A stretch of DNA of 64,000 nucleotides from Adenophora triphylla var. japonica (lineage: Eukaryota; Streptophyta; Magnoliopsida; Asterales; Campanulaceae), in assembly GCA_022495995.1 (NCBI GenBank), contig JAFEMH010007428.1:1-64000 (forward strand), read 5' to 3'. Positions 1 to 9,498 of this stretch are shown piece by piece. The notes beneath the pieces were generated by a model. The model searched no databases. It saw only the letters and a program-made list of their open reading frames with translations, and was not told where the DNA came from. The stretch's first letter is position 1. Every line of letters begins with the position of its first letter. The translations under genes and the position numbers were made by a program.

Positions 1-195
1 GTAATGATGTGGGTCTTTGTTTCTGTTACTGGATATCTTAGTTATGACTTATGAGACAATAATCTCCAAAGTGTTGTCTTAATAGTCTGGTTAGTTCCTA
101 GTTTTGGACTAATCTTGTTTTTGTTTTATTTTGGATAAAAATTTAAAATTGTATGCAATTTACCAATTTGGGAATAGCTACAAGAACCCTATGCA
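1..195. repeat. Left copy of a flanking direct repeat, then AT-rich spacer
   Basis: The first ~115 bases, starting GTAATGATGTGGGTC, recur in diverged form at 1938-2030. Shared landmarks in the same order are GGATATCTTAG, ATGACTTAT, GACAATAATCTC and GGTTAGTTCCTA. The two copies differ mainly by one-base indels. Between them lies the heptamer array, so the array appears to sit in a repeat unit of about 1.94 kb that may continue to the left of the window. Bases 116-195 are AT-rich with no feature I can name. Confidence 0.75.
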
Positions 196-484
196 ATTCT
201 TATATTGTAACCGTAGCAACCCCCAACCCACTAAATCCACTAAAGCCCCACTAGTGACCTACAACCACTAAAGCCCTTGAAACCACTGACCACTAAACCA
301 CCACCAAACCACTAAACCCTAGAACCTTGAAACCCTCAAACCACACAAACCACTAAACATTAAGCCACAACACACAAGCCACACTCAAAAAAGCCACTGG
401 CTTACAAACCACAAACCCTAAATTCCTGAAGCCACAAACCCTAAACCTTTAAACCCTGAGAAACCACTAATCACTAAACCACTG
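196..484 (+). repeat. Degenerate telomere-like repeats (CCCTAAA/CCACTAAA)
   Basis: C-rich-strand variants of the plant telomere heptamer CCCTAAA, mostly in the forms CCACTAAA, CCCTAAA and CCACAAA. They are too degenerate for an active telomere and have sequence on both sides, so this is interstitial telomere-like DNA. The block ends in CCCTATA, the reverse complement of the heptamer that follows, so repeat orientation flips at about 484-490. Confidence 0.75.
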
Positions 485-1876
485 AACCCTATAAGTGTAT
501 AGTGTATAGGGTATAGGGTATAAGGAGGGTATATAGGGTATATGTGGGTATATGAGTATATATGATATAGGGTATAGTGTATAGTGTATAGGGTATAGGA
601 ATTATAAGTATAAGGGTATAGTGTATAGTGTATAGTGTATGTATAGTATATAGTGTATAGGTGTATATAGGTATAGGGTATATGGTATAGTGTATAGTGT
701 ATAGGGTATAGTGTAGTAGTGTATAGGGGTATAGGGTATAGGGTATAGGAAATATATAGGGTATAGGGTATAGGGTATATCAGGGTATAGGGTGTAGGGT
801 ATAGTGTATAGGGTATAGGGTATGTGGGTATAGGGTATAGGTATAGGATATAGTGTATAGGGTATAGGGTATAGGGTATAGTGTATATGAACAAGGGTAT
901 AGGGTATAGTGTATAGGGTATAGCAGGAGTATAAGGGTATAGGGGTATAGTGTATAGGGTATAGTGTATAGTGTATAGGGTATAGGGATTATAGGGTATA
1001 GGAATTATAGGGTATAGTGGTATAGGGTATATGGTATAGGGTATAGTATATAGGGTATAGTGTATAGTGTATATGGTATAGAGGTAGGAATTATAGGTGT
1101 ATATAGGGTATATAGAAATGTGGGGGTATAGTGTATAGTGTATAAGTGTATAGGTGTATAGGGTATAAGGTATAGGGTATAGGGTATAGTGTATAAGGTA
1201 TAGGAGTATAGTGTATAGGGTATAGGAGTATAGGGTATAGAATATATAGGTGTATAGGGTATAGGGTATAGGATATATGGGTATAGAGGTATAGGGTATA
1301 GTGTATAGGGTATAGAGGTATAGTGTATAAGGGTATAGGTGTATATAGGGTATAGGGTATAGGGTATAGGATATAGGGTATAGGGTATAGGGTATAGTGT
1401 ATAGGGTATAGGAGTATAGTGTATAGGGTATAGGGTATAGGGTATAGTGTATAGGGTATAGTGTATAGGGTATAGGGTATAGTGTATGTAGGGTATAGGG
1501 TATAGGAGTATAGGGTGTATAGGGTATAGTGTATATGTATAGGGTATAGGGTAGGTAAGGTGTAGGGTATAAGGTATAAGTCATAGGGTATAAAATTTAT
1601 GAGTGTATAGGTGTATAGTGTATAGGGTATAGGGTATAGGGTATAGGGGTATAGTAGTGTAGTGTATAGTGTATAGGGTATAAATTTATGGGTATAGTGT
1701 ATACAGGTGTATAGGGTGTGGTGTATATAGGAGTATAGGGTATAAGGTATACTTAGGGTATAGGGTATAGGGTATAGGGTATAGGGTATATTATGTATAG
1801 GGTATAATGGTATAGGGTACATAGGGTATAAATTTATAGGGTATAGGTGTATAGTTTATAGTGTATAGGGTATATG
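485..1876 (+). repeat. TATAGGG/TATAGTG heptamer array (telomere variant)
   Basis: About 1.4 kb made almost wholly of 7-bp units TATAGGG and TATAGTG, with occasional 6- and 8-bp units and short breaks such as TATAGGAATTA. TATAGGG differs by one base from the plant telomere unit TTTAGGG. The G-rich strand is the plus strand here, opposite to the CCCTAAA blocks on both sides. Long open frames across it encode only Tyr/Thr/Leu/Pro/Ile repeats and are not genes. Confidence 0.9.
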
Positions 1877-2030
1877 AAGATGATGACATGCACGCGGTGG
1901 TGGGGGCTGGCGAGAAGAGTGCGGTGTGCTCAAGCCGGTAATGATGTGGGGTCTTATTGTTTTTACGGATATCTTAGATTTATGACTTATAGACAATAAT
2001 CTCAGTGTTTGTCTAATAGTTGGTTAGTTC
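1877..2030. repeat. GC-rich spacer and right copy of the flanking direct repeat
   Basis: 1877-1937 is a short GC-rich unique stretch. 1938-2030 repeats the first ~115 bases of the window with scattered indels, then passes directly from GGTTAGTTCCTA into CCCTAAACC repeats. In the left copy the same GGTTAGTTCCTA runs on into a different, AT-rich sequence, so this point is one junction of the duplication. Confidence 0.7.
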
Positions 2031-2325
2031 CTAAACCCTAAACCTAACCCCTAAACCACTAAACCCTAAACCCTAAACCACTGAAACCTAAAATAAACCC
2101 TAACCTAACAAAACCCTAACCACAAACCCTAAACCCTAACCTAAACCCTAACCTAAACCTAACCCTAAACCTAAACCTAAACCCTAACCCACCCTAACCA
2201 CAACCTAAACCCTGAAGTAAACCCTAATCCTAATAAATCCTAACCACTAAACCCTAAACCTAACCCCTAAATTAAACTAAGATAAAAACCTAAACATACA
2301 AAAACCCAAAAACTGAACCCTAGCT
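2031..2325 (+). repeat. Interstitial telomere-like repeats (CCCTAAA)
   Basis: CCCTAAA, CCTAAA and CCACTAAA units in dense, imperfect array; closer to the canonical plant telomere unit than 196-484. It is interrupted on the right by the LINE remnant, and similar repeats resume after the LINE poly-A tail at 5137. Confidence 0.85.
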
Positions 2326-2511
2326 CCGTTACTATGGGCAATTTTAGGTGCGATCTCTGTGTGTAATCGCCGTCAATCTCTCGCCGGCGATGGTAAAATT
2401 ATAAATGATCGGTTTCACTCACGACATGCATTACACCGATTGGAATCCATCAATTCAGCATTTGGAAGATCAATTTGAGCAAATCGAATTTCGGGGCAAA
2501 CATACGCTCGA

Positions 2512-4121
2512 GTGGTTAAAGGTCCAATTCAAGCCTTGATAGGCGTCAAAGGAGTTCTAGGATATGACAGACTACCTCCTAGGAGGAAGATGAAAGTCGA
2601 GAACAAGCCGGCGGTGATCTGTTCAAACCTGGAGTTAGCAGCAGCGAACAATCAATTGCGACATTCAATGGTTCTCAAATTCTCGACGGGCGTCCAACTT
2701 TGCAAATGAGATTCAAGATCATATAAAGCAAAATTGGCAGGCTGAAAGGAGAATTCGTGGTAAGCCTAATCAAACCTAGACATGTTGGTATTTTCATTAG
2801 CTGTGAAGATGATCTTCGTTTAGCTTTGTCTAAAGAGTCGAACATCATACATAACTGCATGTATAGAGCTTTTAGGTGGACTCCTGACTTTAACCTAGAT
2901 GTAGAAAATCCTATTGTTGCTGTATGGATACGATTGCCAGGTATTCCATGGACTTTCTATAATGGAGGTTTGTTGGAATGTATTGGGAATGAATTGGGAA
3001 ATTTTTTGAGGGTGGATAATAGGACTTTAGGTCTTACAAATCAAATGTATGCTCGAATTTGTGTAGAAGTGGATGTTTCAAAACCATTTGGAATCGGAAA
3101 TATGGATAGGATAGTCAAAAGAAGTTGGATTTTGGCGGAAGGTGCAATACGAAGGCAACATTGCATATTGTACTAAGCGTGGTTTATTGGGACACTCTGT
3201 GGGGACCTGCATAGAAAGATAAATGGAAGGAATCCTTTGGTGAAAACTAAGTGGTCAATTGATCAGCAAGGAAAAGAAGGAAAAAAGCCAATAAATGAAG
3301 AGGATGGATACAAAGTTGATGATACAATGAAACAAAGATGGAATAGAGTGGAAAAGAAAGGAATTTCTAAAGCTTCCACTAGTAATCATGGTGCTAATAT
3401 TGAGGGAATGTAGAAAGGAGAATCCGGTACGATGATGTTGCGGAGAAGATTGCTGATGATGTGATTGAAAATCCAAGGTGATGATGTTTCGAGAAGGCTA
3501 TAATGATTTGAATGGGAATATTTCATGGAAAAAAGAAAAGAAAAAGCAGTGTTCAGAGCAAGGAAATGGAAAAGCAAACAACTCTACTGGCAGTGAAGAC
3601 AGAGGAAAGAAAGCTGAGCAAACTGATGAGATTAAAGATGAAATTACGACAACAACAACAACAGAAATCTCAAAAATCAGTATGGAAAATGAGGAAAACA
3701 ACGGTCCAAATGGCGGTACTCAAGTCGGCTTATAGAGTAGATGAGGAAACAAAACAACAACAAATAACAAATTTTGGCAGAAAAAGATGCTATAGGCTTA
3801 TGTGAGGAGGAAATAAGGTATAATAGCATTCTGGAAGCTGGAAAAAGGATGGAAAATCAGAATAAGGAGAATGAATGTCAAGAGCTTTGTAATTTAAATA
3901 AGGAGAATTCTTGTCATTCGAGTAATGATTTTGGTAGTTCTTTTGTTGAAAAAGAAAATGAGGATATCAGTAAAGGGGAATCTTTAAGTGATAGTGATGA
4001 TGAGTATCAACCTCCTGTTACTCGAAATGTTTTAAAGGAGATGAATAAAAGAGAAAAGAAGATAGAGAGAAGCATCAACTCCAAACCAAAAAAGGGTAGG
4101 CCAAGAGGTGTGAACAAATGA
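2512..4121 (+). pseudogene. LINE ORF1 (DUF4283 domain and zinc knuckle), frameshifted
   Basis: ORF1 proteins of plant LINEs bind the element RNA. The longest intact piece (2757-3176) holds the DUF4283-type block with VAVWIRLPG, LGNFLRVDNRTLG and YARICVEVDVSKP, which is characteristic of plant LINE ORF1. A CCHC zinc knuckle follows in another frame at about 3160-3220 (CTKRGLLGHSVGTC); its second cysteine is changed to Arg. The rest is a charged linker rich in Lys, Glu, Gln and Asn (3250-4120) ending in a GRPRG AT-hook-like tail and a stop at 4119-4121. At least three frame changes separate the pieces at 2512, 2757, 3478/3512 and 3774, so no complete protein can be made from this copy. Confidence 0.8.
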
Positions 4122-5103
4122 GTTTTAATGGAATCTGTTAGTTGTTTCTCATGGTTTTCTCTATGGATTGTTCTTGGTTTTTTGCTTTGGATTGGTGGCT
4201 GGCTGGTGGTATAAGGTTGGAAGCTGTTTGGAGGTTTGTAATTGTGGTTGAAGAGGATTCTTTGGATTTAGTTTGCTCAGTAGTGATACGGTTTATGCGA
4301 AGATCCGGTTTTATGGTGTTGGCGGTAGTTTGCTAAGTTTTTGGCAGCATTTGGGTTTTAATGTTAGTTTTGGTTTGCTTTGATAGCCTGTGGATAGCTT
4401 TTGGTATATGTGGGTTTTGGATAGTTGTCATATGGCTCATATTCTTGGATTGATGTTCCAGTTTCATGATCCCAGGTTGATGTTAATCACGGCTGGCTGT
4501 TGATGCGGTTTGCTAATTTAAGTTCTTTGTTATTGCTTTCATTATAAAGCAAACTCATGATCTCTGCTTGTTGTTGGTCATTTGCGGCTTTCGGAAACAA
4601 ATGTGTTGTTTCAAATAGTCATAGTAATTGTTCTTGGTGTTCTCTATGCAATTATTTCATCGCAATGATGTTTCAGTTCGTATTGATGAGCGGTATTATG
4701 GTTAAAGTGTCATATAGGCTTGGCAAATCGGTTTGTTGTAGCTATTGTTTGGGTTCAGCTTCTTCATCAGTTGGGGGATAGTGGGTCTTTGGTTATATGC
4801 AGGTACTTATGGCAAAATGTGGACAAGAATTTATGTAGTATATATGGTCTTCATATCATGGGCATAGAGATGGCATAGATTGTATGTTTGTGTATAAAGG
4901 GATAAAGTTTTGTAAAAGTATAGAAAGTGATTTTCAATTTGTAATAGGAGAGATAGATAATCCTAGATTGATAGGTGGTGTTGATGTAATAGTGAGTTTG
5001 AGGTTTAGGTTCCAATTCGCTCATGAAGTGATTGGTTGTCCCCCTCTTGTAAATTCTATAGTTGTTGTTATCAATAAAATCCTCCCGTGTGCCGTCACGG
5101 TTT

Positions 5104-5136
<33 letters not shown>
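4122..5136 (+). other. LINE 3' region with polyadenylation signal and A tail
   Basis: T/G-rich sequence with no long reading frame. The last ~100 bases (CCCCTCTTGTAAATTC, then AATAAA and a GCCGTCACGG hairpin before the A run) resemble the 3' ends of plant LINEs. A short stretch near 4920-4960 (ESDFQFVIGEI in frame) may be a relic of an ORF2 RNase H domain; this is weak. The 30-A tail marks the 3' terminus. Confidence 0.6.
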
Positions 5137-5138
<2 letters not shown>

Positions 5139-5246
5139 CTAAACCCCTAAATCCTAAACCCTAAACCCTAAAAAAAAAAACCTAAACCCTAATGTATAAT
5201 GTATAGTGTATAGTGTATATATAGGGTATTAGGTTTAGGGTTTAGA
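5137..5246. repeat. Telomere-like repeats with TATAGTG units and orientation flip
   Basis: CCCTAAA units, then three TATAGTG-type heptamers, then TATAGGG and finally TTTAGGGTTTAG on the plus strand. C-rich and G-rich telomere orientations face away from each other, with the TATAGTG variant between them. This ties the 485-1876 array to a telomere-like origin. Confidence 0.75.
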
Positions 5247-5396
5247 ATTTATTTATTTTTTTGAGAGTAATTTAAAATAACTTTCATATTTTATATAAAT
5301 AAAATTAATGATATTTATTAAATTAAAATTAATAAATATTTAGAATTTATTTATTTTTTCAAAAATATAATAAAAACAATTATATTTATTAATAAT
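5247..5396. other. AT-rich spacer, no gene
   Basis: Almost pure A/T with repeated AATTTATTTATTTTTT. The left terminus of the CACTA element should lie here or have been lost here, but no CACTACCAGAAAAAGG-like end is present. Confidence 0.6.
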
Positions 5397-5529
5397 AGCG
5401 GCGGAAATTTCCGTCGCTGAGTTTAAAATCAGCGGCGGAATTTCCGTCGGTGATCGTGCCATGTCATCGATCCAGGTGAACGTAATGTCTAGCGGCGGAT
5501 TATCAGCGGCGGAGTATTCCGTCGCTGAG
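5397..5529. repeat. Left subterminal repeats of the CACTA element
   Basis: Five copies of an AGCGGCGG...CCGTCGCTGA motif, several nearly self-complementary. In CACTA elements such subterminal motifs are binding sites for the element's accessory protein. The same motif family fills the right end. Confidence 0.75.
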
Positions 5530-5535
5530 GGAAAA

Positions 5536-5827
5536 TATATAAAAAAAATTTACGCCCTAAATTCTTTTACAGTCTCTAAACACTCCCTCTCTCTTCCCGC
5601 TTTCTCTCTCTTCCCCACCGCGTCGAGCTCTCTCTTCCTTCCCTTCGTCTCAGACCATCGCCGTCGCCTCACCGCCGTCGCCTCACTGCCGTCCCTCTCA
5701 ACTCCACCGCCTACGCCGTGCGAAGCTTTGCCGTCCACCATCTCAACCGTCTCCACCGTCTGCGTCTCTCTCCGTCTCTCTCTCCCTAACAAGTTCTCTG
5801 CCCTAATCTTCGATCCCCCAATCTCAG
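5536..5827 (+). promoter_or_regulatory. Putative CACTA promoter, leader exon and first splice donor
   Basis: TATATAAAA at 5536-5544 follows directly on the subterminal repeats. About 35 bases later a C/T-rich leader begins (5575-5827, many CTCTCT and CCGTCGCC runs) and ends in CAG|GTAATTT, a good donor at 5828. This is the usual layout of a CACTA element: promoter inside the subterminal region and a long first intron. Start and exon use are inferred; the frame at 5461-5865 is probably not a protein. Confidence 0.5.
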
Positions 5828-7285
5828 GTAATTTCTATCCAATTTCGTTCCATTCAATCCCTTAGTCATGTTTTGATTTTCAATTCTTTAATTTGTAAAT
5901 TTTGAATATTTGGAAACAGAAATTAAAAAAAAAATTCAGCTTATTTTTGAATATTTGGAAACAGAAATTAAAAAAAAAAATTCAGCTTATTTTTGAATAT
6001 TTGGAAACAGAAATTTTGAATATTCTGTTATATATATGAAATAATATATAACTGTTGTTTAATTTCACTGTTGTTGGTGTTTTGCTCGCTGTGTTTATGT
6101 CGAAAATGGCCTTGGTATCACTCAATTACATGAGCCAATACTAGAGATATGTTTTTTTTTATTTGCCTCCCATTACTGTGCACTCACATTTTTGCTTAAA
6201 TAAGAAAGAAATGGAAAGAATATTTCCTACAAGAACAGCTGCAGAAAGATCTTTATTACTCCATTTCCTTGAGAAAGTAAGTTGATCACAGTGAACCCCT
6301 AGGTGTGGTAATGCTATTTCCTTATCAGAGTATGCATTGAAGCTTGATTTTACATTACTCTTTCCAAAATGATTGTCTAATTTTACTCTTCATCAAAAGT
6401 AAAATTGAACATTATATTGGGACGAAAGTAGTACAATTTATCCTAAGCATCTGCGAGACAATGGGAATGGTATGTTTCTCGGTAACTCTCTTTTGTTTAG
6501 TTGCAGTTCATTTGTCAAATTATTTTTAAAAAGTTCACTTGTCAGATTATTTATAAAAAAATGACTTTATTGTTTGTAAATTGTTTATATCAAGCTATAA
6601 TTGCACTAATACTAAGTAGTTTTGGCCTTAATCATGGTTATGTGTTTAGGAACAAATAAGAAATAATGTTACCTTTTCCGCCGCTATAATTGATACAGTA
6701 TATGCTAGTTTAGTAAATCTGTTATTGTTCTATCTTATCTATCTGTATATGTTGATTGTGGGGTCTAGAAGGTTCTCTAGATATATAAACAGGCTTTTGT
6801 GACTAAAAGTAGATTAGTTGGTAAACAAAAATGGAAACTTTAGTTAAAGCACTAATGGCGAGTCGGTCTATCTACCCATGAGAGGCATCCATGTTGTTTG
6901 ATTGAAGCCCTCAAGTATACTTGCATATAAGAGAGGTGTGTGTGTCTGAAAGCCAAGACTATTAGGACAATTTATTTTTGTTGAAAGAAGCTGAAATGTA
7001 TGAAGTGCGGCTCAGTAGTAGAAATGATTACAAATTGGAAATTCGGTATGTGGTTTCATTATCCCAGAGTGTAGAAGTGGTTAAGCATATATTTTCTAGC
7101 TAGGTGATAATAGTGGAAGTGAAAAGGGACAACCATTTTACTTCTTGTGCTAGTTGTGTATGATCAATGGCGGTGGTGCTACGTTATTAGGACAAACAAC
7201 ACTAACCTCCTCCATATGTGGTTTCATTATCCAAGTGTAGAAGTGATTAATCCTAGTTTGTTACATATTTAGTAATATTAACGAA
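5828..7285 (+). other. Probable CACTA first intron or non-coding DNA
   Basis: AT-rich, no coding frame I can support. 5901-6020 holds about 2.5 copies of a ~45-bp tandem unit (TTTGAATATTTGGAAACAG plus an A run and TTCAGC). The remainder shows no recognisable gene. Confidence 0.5.
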
Positions 7286-7465
7286 TAGAAGAAAACATAT
7301 GTTAGTAATATTAACGAATAGAAGAAAACATATGCCACTATAAAGAAAACGATAAATAACCGTACTCATAATCAAATATGTAACATGTTATATTTAGTAA
7401 ACATAACATGTTACATATTTAGTAAACATAACATGTTATATTTAGTAAACATAACATGTTACATA

Positions 7466-7703
7466 TGGAGTGGAAAATCTCAAGTTTTTTGCACAAGCAT
7501 TAGGTCCAAAGATTGAAAACTTTGAAAGTAGATTTAGCAATTAATCAGAAAACAAGAAAATCCCCAACTTCAGTTTGTAGAAGATACAAAAACTGGAGTT
7601 GGGGATTTTCTTGTTTCTGATTAATTATAATAGTAAATCTACTTTTAAAGTTTCAATCTTTGGGCCAAATGCTTGTGCAAAAGACTTGATATTTTTCACT
7701 CCA
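7466..7703. repeat. 240-bp near-perfect foldback
   Basis: Left arm 7466-7576 and right arm 7590-7703 are inverted copies with few mismatches and a 13-base loop. The innermost ~37 bp around CCCCAACTTCAG / CTGGAGTTGGGG pair almost perfectly. Part of the right arm (AGTAAATCTACTTTTAAAG) is repeated again at 7706-7747. A transcript would fold into a long stem like those of young microRNA or siRNA hairpins. No terminal motif of a known MITE family is evident. Confidence 0.75.
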
Positions 7704-8647
7704 GCTCATTATAATAGTAAATCTACTTTTAAAGTTTCAATCTTTAGACGCACCTTAGGGTATTGTGGTTGGTGGTTAACATCTTAAAATATAAATAAGA
7801 TGAGAACCTTTCTCACTCACAGCTATCAAAATCCGTCCATCTTTGATCAAACAGTCGAGAACTTGTTTGCTCTGTCTTTCTTGGTCTAAGATGAGATAGG
7901 GTTTTGATAGTTGTGGATAAGAACGACTCTCATTTTGTTTATAAATGTTAATTTAATTCATCATTGTAAAATTATATATTTTACAACAAAGAATTAAATA
8001 TTAATATTTAAAAATATTCACAATAGTAATAATTTAGGTCTATCTAATTTTCAAGTCTTTTAAAGTCAAAGGGGGAGGAAGGGGGGTGAATGTCTCAATA
8101 ATGTAACATATTCAACTGCATACTACCTTAGTGGTTCTAGATCCCATTTTGGGGCGATTGACGGCATCGCGGACGGTGATGTATATCGCCTACGTTTGAG
8201 CGCCTGATATCAATCCTGGCACCCTAGATGCACCTTATATGAAACAAACTAGGATACAGTTTCTGTATCATAGTAATATTAACTAATAGAAGAAAACATA
8301 TGCCACTATAAAGAAAACGATAAATAACCGTACTCATAATCAAATATGTAACATGTTATATTTAGTAAACATAACATGTTACATATTTAGTAAACATAAC
8401 ATGTTACATATGCAACAATTAGATAAGTATTTAAATATCTAATTTTCAAGTCTTTTAAAGTCGAAAGGGGAGGAAGGGGTGAATGTATCAATAATGTAAC
8501 ATATTCAACCGCACACTACCTTAGTGGTTCTAGATCCCATTTTGGGGCGATTGACGGCATCGCGGACGGTGATGTAATATCGCTACGTTTGAGCGCTGAT
8601 ATCAATCACGGCACCCTAGATGCACCTTAGGGTATTGTGGTTGGTGG

Positions 8648-8854
8648 TTAACATCTTAAAATATAAATAAGATGAGAGCCTTTCTCACCCACAGCTATCA
8701 AAATCCATCCATCTTTGATCAAGAAAGATAGAGCAAATAAGTTCTTGTCAGTTTGAGCAAAGGATTTTACGTTTAATAAGAGTTTTCCGGTTTCCTTTGT
8801 CCTCTTCTCTCTAAGGATCTCAAACATCACAGCCATGTTCTTGTCGGTGTACAT
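8648..8854 (-). pseudogene. NSE4-like fragment: NSE4 C-terminal fragment, left arm (inverted copy)
   Basis: Minus-strand frame with KNMAVMFEIL, VKSFAQTDKNLFALSFLI and DGWILIAV, in the order expected for the NSE4 C-terminus (a conserved SFAQTVENLFALSFL block, then a DGR-type segment). It is better preserved than the right arm and stays open for about 68 codons. It lacks the N-terminal kleisin part. It forms the opposite arm of the inverted repeat, so it is antisense to the CACTA promoter. An independent expressed gene is unlikely. Confidence 0.6.
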
Positions 8855-9396
8855 GTTTTACTCTTCCTTGTTGAGAAGAGTAACAAGTATAAACAAGGTA
8901 ACAATATAACACCGGTGAAGAGAAAACAAAACTTTCCTCCAATTTTTTTAATCTCCACCTTCCATTTACTCGAGATCTGATTGCGGGAATCTTCCTCGCA
9001 TGAGCTTGAAAGGCTGGCGGTGTTGCCCTCAATCTCACGGTTGCTTCGCATGTGCAGCGTGAGATTGAGGGCTGCACCGCTTTCAAGCTCATGAAGATCT
9101 GTCTCGAAATGGAAGGTGAAGATTGAAAAATTGGAGGAAAGTTCTGTTTTCTCTTCGGGTGTTATCTGTACCTTGTTTTTACTGTGACCGTATAACACCG
9201 GTGAAGAGTAAAAGCGAGGCTGTCAGGATGGCTGTGATGTTTGAATTCTTAGAGAGGAGGGCGATGAAAGCTGAAAAACCTATATTAAACGAGAAAATCC
9301 TTTGCTCAAGCTGTCGAGAACTTGTTTGCTGTCTTTCTTGGTCTAAGCTGAATAGGGTTTTGATAGTTGTGGATGATAACGACTCTCATCTTGTTT
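8666..9396. repeat. Large inverted repeat (~340-370 bp arms) containing an NSE4 fragment
   Basis: Left arm 8666-9038, loop 9039-9058, right arm 9059-9396. Paired landmarks are CAAACATCACAGCCAT (8821-8836) with ATGGCTGTGATGTTTG, ACTTTCCTCCAATTTTT with AAATTGGAGGAAAGTTC, and CTCAATCTCAC with GTGAGATTGAG. Mismatches and small indels are scattered. A plus-strand transcript from the CACTA promoter would include both arms and could form a double-stranded RNA. Confidence 0.8.
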
Positions 9397-9400
9397 ATAA
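9226..9400 (+). pseudogene. NSE4-like fragment: NSE4 C-terminal fragment, right arm
   Basis: NSE4 is the kleisin subunit of the SMC5/6 complex, which acts in DNA repair in the nucleus. Around 9226-9250 the frame reads MAVMFEFL. Around 9295-9335 another frame reads KSFAQAVENLF, followed by AVFLG. This matches the conserved C-terminal block of NSE4 proteins (a SFxQTVENLF-LSFL pattern, Pfam Nse4_C) as I know it. Frame changes and loss of the rest of the gene make it a fragment. It lies inside a CACTA element next to an inverted second copy, so it was probably captured. Identity rests on motif recognition only. Confidence 0.6.
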
Positions 9401-9498
9401 ATGTTAATTTAATTCATCATTGTAAAATTATATATTTTACAACAAAGAATTAAATATTAATATTTAAAATTATTCACAATAGTAATAATTTAGGTCTA

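Larger units (their letters stand above)
2330..5136 (+). mobile_element. Non-LTR retrotransposon (LINE) remnant in telomere-like DNA
   Basis: A plus-strand LINE: a 5' leader (about 2330-2510), a decayed ORF1 (2512-4121), about 1 kb of 3' sequence, AATAAA at about 5073, and a 30-base A run at 5107-5136. No endonuclease or reverse transcriptase (ORF2) is recognisable, so the central part is deleted or the copy is a non-autonomous derivative. CCCTAAA-type repeats flank both sides. The target duplication cannot be read because the flanks are themselves repetitive. The 5' boundary is approximate. Confidence 0.8.
7286..9498. repeat. Internally duplicated block of the CACTA element
   Basis: Three segments occur twice in direct orientation. 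Segment a (AATAGAAGAAAACATATGCC through the ATAACATGTTA repeats) is at 7304-7466 and 8280-8411. Segment b (CTAATTTTCAAGTC to TAGATGCACCTTA) is at 8045-8236 and 8435-8632. Segment c (TTAGGGTATTGTGGTTGG to ATAATTTAGGTCTAT) is at 7754-8043 and 8629-9498. The first copy of c lacks about 580 bases from the centre of the second. The ATAACATGTTA units within segment a are palindromic. Confidence 0.8.

Noticed and set aside
418..1584. 388-codon minus-strand open frame of Tyr/Thr/Leu/Pro/Ile
   Set aside because: It is a translation of the TATAGGG/TATAGTG repeat. The heptamer has no stop in this frame, so the frame stays open without selection.
1091..1822. Second long minus-strand frame in the same array
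   Set aside because: Same repeat artefact in another frame.
2031..2325. A chromosome end (true telomere)
   Set aside because: Repeats are degenerate, switch orientation, and are followed by more than 60 kb of other DNA.
5461..5865. 134-codon plus-strand frame
   Set aside because: Overlaps subterminal repeats, TATA box and leader, runs through the splice donor at 5828, and has no recognisable domain.
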